From an uncultured Bacilli bacterium (GTDB lineage: Bacteria > Bacillota_I > Bacilli_A > RF39 > UBA660): a DNA stretch of 6,531 nt. The notes beneath the pieces are model-generated. The model made no database searches, was not told the origin of the DNA, and was given only the letters and a program-made list of their open reading frames with translations. The DNA is taken from NCBI GenBank assembly GCA_947588665.1, contig CANPYU010000066.1, forward strand, positions 1 through 6,531. Reading direction: 5' to 3'. The translations under genes and the position numbers were made by a program. Positions 1 through 5,279 of this stretch are shown one piece after another (within the stretch, counting starts at the first letter, position 1; every line of letters starts with the position of its first letter).

Positions 1-17
1 TACATCTTTTTACTATA

Positions 18-62
18 GGACATTTTGTTTTAAAAATACTTTTCAAAAAAGCGGACATTTTG
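18..62. repeat. Pair of 10-bp direct repeats GGACATTTTG, possible insertion-sequence end
   Basis: The 10-mer GGACATTTTG occurs at 18-27 and again at 53-62, a 35-base period. A shorter echo, ACATTTT, sits at 74-80. No gene covers this stretch. Repeated short motifs near an end, read inward on the other strand as CAAAATGTCC, are reminiscent of the multiple terminal repeats of IS21-family elements, but no transposase or opposite end is visible and the window starts here. The repeat is seen directly. The IS link is inference from memory and weak. The motif could equally be a regulatory site. Confidence 0.35.
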
Positions 63-94
63 AATTATAAATCACATTTTAAGCAAGTATAAAA

Positions 95-123
95 TTGAAT
101 TAAGGTTACATATATGATATAAT
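95..123 (+). promoter_or_regulatory. Sigma-A-type promoter with extended -10 for the coiled-coil gene
   Basis: A -35 box TTGAAT (95-100) is followed after exactly 17 bases by a perfect -10 TATAAT (118-123). A TG dinucleotide at 115-116 makes it an extended -10. The predicted transcription start is near 130, giving an mRNA leader of about 18 bases that contains the Shine-Dalgarno AGAGGG (136-141), 6 bases before the ATG at 148. Confidence 0.75.
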
Positions 124-147
124 ATAACTAGAATAAGAGGGATATAA

Positions 148-1842
148 ATGTTAGACAAACAAGAATTATTAAAAACACTTAATACATATAACATTATATC
201 TAATAAATATGGTCCCACAATATATGAAAAAAACACCAAACTAGGAATATGTTTAGATATTAAAGAATCAACTTTTGGCTACTTAACCCGAATCTTTACT
301 TTTGATACTAAAGAAAAGCTAGAAGACTTTTTAAATAAATATTCTTGGTATAAAAAAAATAAAAACCAATATAATATAACTTTAAATTTTGACAAATATG
401 ATACTGTTGAACCTAAAATTAAATATTTATATCAAGAAGAAGAACTAAATTTAGAAAAAATGCTAAATTTAAAAAATATAATTACTCAAAAAGAAAATGA
501 TTTATCTAAAGATAATGAAAAAATTAAATATTTAATGAATATCAATGGTTTAACTAACTATATAATAGATATTAAAAATAATAAACAAAAAGTAAAAACT
601 GAGAAAAATAATCTAAAAACAAAAGAAAATGATTTAAAATATGAACTACTAGAAAATTTAACAACTTATTATGGCAGGGAAAAAAAACCAGAGAAAAAAA
701 CTGTTTCTTTAGAAAGTATTTCCTCAAATAATGATATAACTCTTTTAAAAAATAATGAAATAAACATTCAAACTAAAGATTTAAATGAAATAAAAAACTA
801 TTTAACTAGTTTAATCAATATAGCCAAAAAAGAAGAATTAGACGAAAAATATTTAATTAATATTTATTCTAATAATATATATAAGTATAATATTGAAATA
901 TTAACTAAACAAATTGAATTTGTTAAACACAAAATAGAAGCTGAAAAAAATTTTAATTTAAAAGGCAGTAAAATACATAATATTGATGAAGAACTAAAAT
1001 CATTTTTAAAAAATTCTACCCCTCCAACTAACCTTGAAAATTACTTAACAAATACTAAAACAAACATCATAAATAAATATAATTCTCTAACCAATCTTGA
1101 AAACTCTTATTCCTATTTAACTGGTAACCCTTTAGATATTCCTCAAAAAACAAAAGCCGTAAAAAAAGAGCAGGACACTCTAAAACTATTAATCAATAAA
1201 TTTAATGATCTTCCCTTTGATATTAAAACAAATCTCATATTATATAATTCTTTTTATAAAAATATTTGTAATTACATAATTGATAATAACCCTTCTCTTG
1301 AAGAAATAAAAAAGAATTTTGATTTTGATTATTACTATCATACAATAGATGAGATTATCCATAACGAATATAATAGTCATTATTTAATAACATATTTTAA
1401 AAATATTAACTTTAAAACTTTAGATACTTATATAAAATCCCTTATATCTTTATGTGAAATTTTAACTACGACAATTAATATACCTAAAGAAATAAAACTA
1501 TTTACACTAAATAAAAATAATATTTACAAAGAATATTCTCTTAACCCCTTATATAATGATGAACAAACTTTTTATATTACTATTCCTAGTAATACTAACT
1601 TAATATTTATACCTGATAAAATAATAATTGATGATAAAACTAATGAACTAACTCTAGAAAAAACAAACAGTATATTTATAAAAGGCAATATTACTTATAA
1701 TAATGAAACAATAACCATAAATAAATATAATAAAATTGAGCAAAAAGAACCAAAAAGTGCTATAATAATAACAACTGATTTAAAATTAAATAAAAGTTAT
1801 CAATTTTATTTAGGAAAATTGGAGGAAAACAAAAATGAATAA
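148..1842 (+). CDS. Hypothetical coiled-coil-rich cytosolic protein, 564 aa
   Basis: I do not recognise this family and assign no function. No signal peptide or membrane segment is visible, so it is probably cytosolic or peripherally membrane-associated through its partner. Four zones can be seen. Residues 1-92 are a mixed alpha/beta N-terminal region rich in Tyr and Phe, with the only tryptophan at W67. Residues 95-170 are highly charged (Lys/Glu/Asn) with leucines spaced as in coiled coils. Residues 205-450 are mainly helical, again with Lys/Glu/Asn-rich helices. Residues 472-557 alternate hydrophobic and polar residues and look like a beta-rich C-terminal domain. The start is set by AGAGGG (136-141). 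The stop overlaps the next ORF by 8 bases, so the two are probably translationally coupled. The coding strand is C-rich rather than G-rich, unusual for a leading-strand gene. The ORF is certain; the function is unknown. Confidence 0.85.
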   Translation: MLDKQELLKTLNTYNIISNKYGPTIYEKNTKLGICLDIKESTFGYLTRIFTFDTKEKLEDFLNKYSWYKKNKNQYNITLNFDKYDTVEPKIKYLYQEEELNLEKMLNLKNIITQKENDLSKDNEKIKYLMNINGLTNYIIDIKNNKQKVKTEKNNLKTKENDLKYELLENLTTYYGREKKPEKKTVSLESISSNNDITLLKNNEINIQTKDLNEIKNYLTSLINIAKKEELDEKYLINIYSNNIYKYNIEILTKQIEFVKHKIEAEKNFNLKGSKIHNIDEELKSFLKNSTPPTNLENYLTNTKTNIINKYNSLTNLENSYSYLTGNPLDIPQKTKAVKKEQDTLKLLINKFNDLPFDIKTNLILYNSFYKNICNYIIDNNPSLEEIKKNFDFDYYYHTIDEIIHNEYNSHYLITYFKNINFKTLDTYIKSLISLCEILTTTINIPKEIKLFTLNKNNIYKEYSLNPLYNDEQTFYITIPSNTNLIFIPDKIIIDDKTNELTLEKTNSIFIKGNITYNNETITINKYNKIEQKEPKSAIIITTDLKLNKSYQFYLGKLEENKNE

Positions 1843-2335
1843 AGAGCAATTCTTAAAAGAATTAAACAAAAACTTAAATCACTTATCTAAAAAAGCCAGA
1901 AAAGAAGAACTTAAAGAATATGAAAACTTATCATCTTACGATTTAGATCCTATTACCGAAGCTAACAAAATATATAATAAAAGAGGAATTGTTTATACTG
2001 TAAAAGAAAATATTAGCTTATTTAATGCTGCATCTATTTTAACAAATAAATTACAATCCCAAGATAAAGAATCTATTAAAAACATTCTTCTCTTCTTTTT
2101 ATATCTAATATTCTTATTAATTATTATTAAAATTCCTTTTATTTATGTTAGAGACATTATTAGTAATATGTTCTCTAATTTCCTTCAAACAGAAAATTTA
2201 TACTCAATATGGTATTTAATATTTGAATTATTATACGCGATCACTACTATCCTAATATTTATTAGATTAATAAAAAATAAAGCTTTAGATATTAAAGAAA
2301 GCGAACAAAAAAAAGAACTGAGTGAAAATAAATAA
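1835..2335 (+). CDS. Two-TM membrane protein with DUF1700/HAAS-like N-terminus
   Basis: The 166-aa protein begins with an amphipathic, charged helical segment (residues 1-50). Its opening MNKEQFLKELNKNL and following KEELKEYE resemble the HAAS/DUF1700 N-terminal module, a short helical domain often fused to membrane segments in Bacillota. Two transmembrane helices follow, about residues 83-105 and 124-145, and then a charged cytosolic tail ending KKELSENK. An ideal Shine-Dalgarno GGAGG (1821-1825), inside the upstream gene, places the start at 1835. The 8-base overlap with the coiled-coil gene implies one transcript and probably a joint role, perhaps with this protein tethering the larger one to the membrane. 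DUF1700 proteins are commonly paired with a PadR-like regulator, and none is seen here. The family call is by motif resemblance only; the topology is more secure. Confidence 0.6.
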   Translation: MNKEQFLKELNKNLNHLSKKARKEELKEYENLSSYDLDPITEANKIYNKRGIVYTVKENISLFNAASILTNKLQSQDKESIKNILLFFLYLIFLLIIIKIPFIYVRDIISNMFSNFLQTENLYSIWYLIFELLYAITTILIFIRLIKNKALDIKESEQKKELSENK

Positions 2336-2354
2336 TTTCTATTCAGTTCTTTTT
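2307..2354. terminator. Bidirectional rho-independent terminator between convergent genes
   Basis: AAAAAGAACTGA (2310-2321) is a perfect 12-bp inverted match to TCAGTTCTTTTT (2343-2354), with a 21-base loop in which GAAA (2324-2327) can further pair with TTTC (2336-2339). On the + strand the stem ends in five T. On the - strand it ends in a run of eight T (complement of 2314-2307). It can therefore stop both the HAAS-like operon and trpS. The + strand gene's TAA (2333-2335) lies in the loop, and the trpS stop (2355-2353) lies at the foot of the stem. Confidence 0.8.
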
Positions 2355-3396
2355 AATTAAAATAATTTATCCCTATCGCATCTCTTACTTTCTTTAAAGT
2401 ATTTTGAGCTACCACCCGAGCTTTCTTGCTTCCCTCATCTAACATTTTATAAACCAAATCTATATGTTCTTCATAATATTTTCTCTTTTCTCTAATTGGT
2501 TCTAAAATATCTTCTAAAACATTAATTAAAAACTTTTTAACTTTAACATCTCCAAGCCCACCCCTTTTATAATGTTCTTTTAACTCATCTAAATTTTTAT
2601 ATTCTTTTAAATATTTTAAAAAATGTTCTTCTGTTGCTAAAGCATCTAAATAAGTAAACACCGCATTATCTTCAACTTTTCCTGGATCTTCAACCTTTAT
2701 ATGATTTGGATCAGTATACATACTCATAACTTTCTTTTGAACTGTCTCTTTATCATCTGATAAATAAATACAATTACCTAAAGATTTACTCATTTTATTC
2801 TTTCCATCAATACCCGGTAAACGCATACATATTTTATTATCAGCAAGCATTGCTTCCGGTTCAACCAAAACTTCTCCATATATAGAATTAAAAGTATGCA
2901 CTATTTCTTTACATTGTTCAATTAAAGGAAGTTGATCTTCACCAACAGGCACTAAGTTAGCCCCAAAAGCCGTAATATCAGCAGCTTGACTAACCGGATA
3001 AGTTAAAAATCCCACCGGTACAGCCTCCCCAAAACCTCTTTCCTTTATTTCTGTCTTAATTGTCGGATTTCTTTTTAAACGTGCAAGAGTAACTAAATTT
3101 AAATAATGAACGGTAAGTTCCGTAAGTTCAGGTATTTGAGATTGCACAAATATTGTTGTTTTATTGGGATCTAAACCAACAGCCAAATAATCTAAAGCAA
3201 CTTCTTTTAAACTATTTCTTATCTTTTCAGGATTTCTCGCATTATCTGTCAAAGCCTGTAAATCTGCAATAAACACATAGACCTCATAATTTCCACTATT
3301 TTGAAGCATAACTCTGTTTTTAAGACTTCCCACATAATGCCCTAAATGAAGCTTACCTGTAGGTCTATCACCTGTTAAAATAACTTTTTTAGTCAT
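2353..3396 (-). CDS. trpS: Tryptophan--tRNA ligase (TrpRS)
   Basis: Cytosolic class I aminoacyl-tRNA synthetase that charges tRNA-Trp with tryptophan using ATP. At 347 aa it is a normal length for a bacterial TrpRS. Visible signatures are the HIGH-type motif HLGH at residues 17-20 within [10 protein letters not shown], the KMSKS loop at 201-205, and the conserved GEDQLPLIE stretch at 152-160. The [20 protein letters not shown] opening resembles the streptococcal type rather than the B. subtilis SGIQPSG type. I place the start at the ATG at 3396-3394, not the GTG four codons upstream at 3408, because the near-perfect Shine-Dalgarno AGGTGGTGAT (3410-3401) overlaps that GTG. The gene is single, convergent with the HAAS-like operon and divergent from the VanY-like gene. 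Its upstream region is too short for a T-box leader and shows no T-box features, so tRNA-sensing control is unlikely here. Confidence 0.96.
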   Translation of the reverse strand: MTKKVILTGDRPTGKLHLGHYVGSLKNRVMLQNSGNYEVYVFIADLQALTDNARNPEKIRNSLKEVALDYLAVGLDPNKTTIFVQSQIPELTELTVHYLNLVTLARLKRNPTIKTEIKERGFGEAVPVGFLTYPVSQAADITAFGANLVPVGEDQLPLIEQCKEIVHTFNSIYGEVLVEPEAMLADNKICMRLPGIDGKNKMSKSLGNCIYLSDDKETVQKKVMSMYTDPNHIKVEDPGKVEDNAVFTYLDALATEEHFLKYLKEYKNLDELKEHYKRGGLGDVKVKKFLINVLEDILEPIREKRKYYEEHIDLVYKMLDEGSKKARVVAQNTLKKVRDAIGINYFN

Positions 3397-3412
3397 AATA
3401 ATCACCACCTAA

Positions 3413-3441
3413 ATTGTACTAAATTTAAAGAAAAAAGTCTA
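3413..3441 (-). promoter_or_regulatory. Candidate promoter for trpS
   Basis: Read on the - strand, TAGACT (3441-3436; 4 of 6 match to TTGACA) and TACAAT (3418-3413; 5 of 6 to TATAAT) are 17 bases apart. A start about 7 bases downstream would fall near 3406, inside the Shine-Dalgarno, leaving an mRNA leader of only about 10 bases. Either the transcript is nearly leaderless or the real promoter is elsewhere in 3419-3528. The call is therefore tentative. Confidence 0.4.
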
Positions 3442-3499
3442 CAAATCTAAATAATTTATTAAAAATAATAATTTTTTTAAAGATTATTTTTTAAATATT

Positions 3500-3514
3500 T
3501 GTTATAATTATAAT
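3500..3514 (+). promoter_or_regulatory. Extended -10 promoter with doubled TATAAT for the VanY-like gene
   Basis: TATAAT occurs twice in tandem (3503-3508 and 3509-3514). The first is preceded by TG (3500-3501), making an extended -10. No good -35 box lies at 17 bases; the nearest is a poor TTAAAG at 3477-3482, so the promoter probably depends on the extended element. Use of the first box predicts a start near 3515, at the edge of the Shine-Dalgarno AGGAG (3515-3519), and thus a very short leader before the ATG at 3529. Confidence 0.6.
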
Positions 3515-3528
3515 AGGAGTGAAGTACA

Positions 3529-4644
3529 ATGAAATTAAAAACTAGTGCTTTAATAACTATTATAATTATTTTAATTACTATAATTTCTATCGTAGGAATT
3601 GTAATCTTTTTACCCAAAGATCCAATTAACGAACAAACACTTAATGAACAATCAAAATACAGTGAAAAAGCAACAACTATTTTAAAAGAAAAAAATCTAT
3701 TTAACGAAATAAATAATCTTGATTATTCTAAAACTCTTGAAGTAATGCTTGAAGAAAATGCTTATATTGATAAATATCTTAATAGTTATATTAAAATAGA
3801 TTATCAAGATATAACAGATTTTACTAATACTATAAATACTTTATTAAATAAAAATTATACTTATCAAGAAATAAACCACATTTTAAAGAATTATTTAACT
3901 AACATTGACATATTATTAAATATGAAACACGTAAATATATTAGAATTTAAAGATATCTCTAACTTTAATATAAATAAATTAGAAAGATATTTAAACTATT
4001 TAGAAACAAATGATTATGATTTAAAAACAGTTGTTACTTATGTTAACATTGGATTAGACTTAGAAGGATATTCTGAATACAAAACTTACACTTTAGAAGA
4101 AGCAAAAGACATAACTATATTAGTAAACAAATATCATAAACTTCCTGATGATTATGAACCTGATGATTTAGTTTCATTATCATATAATCTCAATTATAAA
4201 CTTCGTAAAGAAGCCGCCGAAGCTTTTGAAGAATTAACTAGTGCTGGATTATTAGAAAATGTTATCTTCTATCCTTTTAGCCCCTATCGTTCTTTTGAAA
4301 CTCAAAGTATATTATATAATAGATATAAACAAGTAGACGGAGAAAAAGTTGCCGACACTTATTCTGCAAGACCAGGATTTTCAGAACATCAATTAGGTTT
4401 AGCGGTAGATATTAGAAGTAGTAATCTAACAGATAATTTAACCCAAGAACACTATGAATGGATGTTAAATAATTCTTATAAATATGGATTTATAATTAGA
4501 TATCCTAAAGGAAAACAACACATAACCCAATACATTGAAGAGCCATGGCATTTAAGATATTTAGGAATAGATCTAGCAACAAAAGTTCATGATTCAGGCT
4601 TAACTTATGATGAATATTATGATTTATATATGGAAACCAGATAA
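3529..4644 (+). CDS. Membrane-anchored D-alanyl-D-alanine carboxypeptidase, M15B (VanY-like)
   Basis: Zinc peptidase that trims the terminal D-Ala from peptidoglycan stem peptides outside the membrane. Residues 1-5 are basic and 6-28 form one hydrophobic segment, so the protein is probably an N-terminally anchored exoenzyme. Residues 31-195 are a helical, unrecognised stalk with two degenerate similar segments (about 103-130 and 155-182). The catalytic domain, about 200-365, has a SPYRS motif (251-255), the metal motif SEHQLGLAVD with H287 and D294, and EPWHLRY with the presumed catalytic E338 and third zinc ligand H341; all expected residues are present. No vanA/B ligase or vanX-type gene is nearby, so ordinary wall maturation is likelier than glycopeptide resistance. 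The start is supported by AGGAG (3515-3519), 9 bases upstream. The terminator hairpin begins inside the last codons. Confidence 0.92.
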   Translation: MKLKTSALITIIIILITIISIVGIVIFLPKDPINEQTLNEQSKYSEKATTILKEKNLFNEINNLDYSKTLEVMLEENAYIDKYLNSYIKIDYQDITDFTNTINTLLNKNYTYQEINHILKNYLTNIDILLNMKHVNILEFKDISNFNINKLERYLNYLETNDYDLKTVVTYVNIGLDLEGYSEYKTYTLEEAKDITILVNKYHKLPDDYEPDDLVSLSYNLNYKLRKEAAEAFEELTSAGLLENVIFYPFSPYRSFETQSILYNRYKQVDGEKVADTYSARPGFSEHQLGLAVDIRSSNLTDNLTQEHYEWMLNNSYKYGFIIRYPKGKQHITQYIEEPWHLRYLGIDLATKVHDSGLTYDEYYDLYMETR

Positions 4645-4656
4645 TGGTTTCTTTTT
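4633..4656 (+). terminator. Rho-independent terminator overlapping the end of the VanY-like gene
   Basis: GAAACCA (4633-4639) pairs perfectly with TGGTTTC (4645-4651) around a 5-base loop, followed by TTTTT (4652-4656). The gene's TAA stop (4642-4644) forms part of the loop. On the - strand the hairpin lacks a clear T-run, so it would be at best a weak terminator for the convergent regulator gene. Confidence 0.8.
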
Positions 4657-4659
4657 AAA

Positions 4660-5112
4660 TTACTTAATATACTTAGGACTATCTATTCTTCCTAAAAGAT
4701 AATCTGCACTTATTTTATATTTCTTACATATTTTATACAAAAATGAAGTAGCTATTAAATTTCTTCCTTTTTCATTCCAAGCAATAGAATTAGGAACAAC
4801 ATTTAAGATATCTGATAATTCTTTTTTAGTTAAATTATTTTCTTTTCTAAATTCTTTAAGCCTTTCACCGGCTTTAATTTTATTAATTTTTTTATATTTA
4901 GTATATGTCTTTTGATCAGATAAATTTAATAAATAATCTACTGAAACCTCAAAATGATTACATAATATTTCTACATATTTAATTGGCAATATTGTAAACT
5001 GATTTTCATAATTATTGTAAGAACTTCTAGTAATATTCAAAAGTTTCGCAATATCCTCCTGTTTTTCATACTTATCAAATCTAAGATCTTTTAATCGTTC
5101 TGAATAATCCAT
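4660..5112 (-). CDS. Tandem double-HTH XRE-family transcriptional regulator, 150 aa
   Basis: Predicted cytosolic DNA-binding protein built from two copies of the XRE/Cro-CI helix-turn-helix domain. Copy 1 spans about residues 5-66 and copy 2 about 83-144. They align at a 78-residue period: ERLKDLR versus ERLKEFR at the start, EDIAKLLNITRSSYNNYE versus KELSDILNVVPNSIAWNE over the HTH, and VSVDYLLNLSD versus ISADYLLGRID at the end. No separate sensor or oligomerisation domain is present, so two HTHs per chain could contact a dyad as a monomer, or two sites as a dimer. The ATG at 5112 has a modest Shine-Dalgarno GGTGA (5123-5119). I find no convincing promoter for it. It is divergent from the surface-protein gene across 167 bases containing two palindromes, so control of that gene, and perhaps itself, is the likely role. 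Its target is inferred. Confidence 0.85.
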   Translation of the reverse strand: MDYSERLKDLRFDKYEKQEDIAKLLNITRSSYNNYENQFTILPIKYVEILCNHFEVSVDYLLNLSDQKTYTKYKKINKIKAGERLKEFRKENNLTKKELSDILNVVPNSIAWNEKGRNLIATSFLYKICKKYKISADYLLGRIDSPKYIK

Positions 5113-5185
5113 TCCATTTCACCATTTATATTTTCTCATTAAATTTAAGCATTTTCATTTTTTGGTGTTTATTGTGCGTTTTATG

Positions 5186-5214
5186 TTGACTTTTGACACT
5201 TGCAAGTTTATAAT
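5186..5214 (+). promoter_or_regulatory. Strong sigma-A promoter for the surface-protein gene
   Basis: TTGACT (5186-5191), then 17 bases, then a perfect TATAAT (5209-5214) is the best promoter in the window. A second, perfect -35 hexamer TTGACA begins 7 bases later (5193-5198) and could pair with TAGTAT (5217-5222) at an 18-base spacing, giving overlapping alternative promoters. The predicted start is near 5221, giving a leader of roughly 59 bases. Confidence 0.75.
5198..5207. promoter_or_regulatory. Perfect 10-bp palindrome in the promoter spacer, candidate operator
   Basis: ACTTGCAAGT (5198-5207) is its own reverse complement and lies wholly between the -35 and -10 boxes of the surface-gene promoter. 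A protein bound here would block RNA polymerase. The adjacent double-HTH regulator is the obvious candidate ligand, but the pairing is inference. Confidence 0.5.
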
Positions 5215-5225
5215 TTTAGTATAAG

Positions 5226-5239
5226 TTAGAAATTTCTAA
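5226..5239. promoter_or_regulatory. Perfect 14-bp palindrome just after the transcription start, candidate operator
   Basis: TTAGAAATTTCTAA (5226-5239) is perfectly self-complementary, with no spacer, a few bases downstream of the predicted start. Its centre is exactly 30 bp from the centre of the spacer palindrome, about three helical turns, although the two sequences differ. With no loop it is a poor RNA hairpin, so a DNA operator is likelier. Confidence 0.5.
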
Positions 5240-5279
5240 TATGATTGATTTATTATCAATTATTAAGAAGGGAAGATTT

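Noticed and set aside
3397..3408. GTG start at 3408 adding four residues to TrpRS
   Set aside because: The GTG is inside the Shine-Dalgarno AGGTGGTGAT; the ATG at 3396 is correctly spaced and gives the usual TrpRS N-terminus.
3397..3528. T-box riboswitch upstream of trpS
   Set aside because: The divergent region is only 132 bases, shared with the VanY-like gene, and shows neither the conserved T-box sequence nor a leader terminator.
3529..4644. Vancomycin-resistance (van) cluster suggested by the VanY-like gene
   Set aside because: No D-Ala-D-Lac ligase, VanH, VanX or VanRS-type genes are present, and VanY-like M15B peptidases are common as stand-alone wall enzymes.
4660..5112. Prophage repressor or toxin-antitoxin antitoxin role for the XRE protein
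   Set aside because: No phage genes, integrase or adjacent small toxin ORF is present; the only divergent partner is the large surface-protein gene.
5241..5279. In-frame upstream ATG extending the surface protein by 13 residues
   Set aside because: It is preceded by an AT-rich palindrome with no ribosome-binding site, whereas AGGG at 5269-5272 fits the ATG at 5280.
5113..5279. Chromosomal replication origin at the skew switch
   Set aside because: No cluster of TTATCCACA-type DnaA boxes and no dnaA/dnaN genes are visible; the skew change alone is not enough to annotate an origin.
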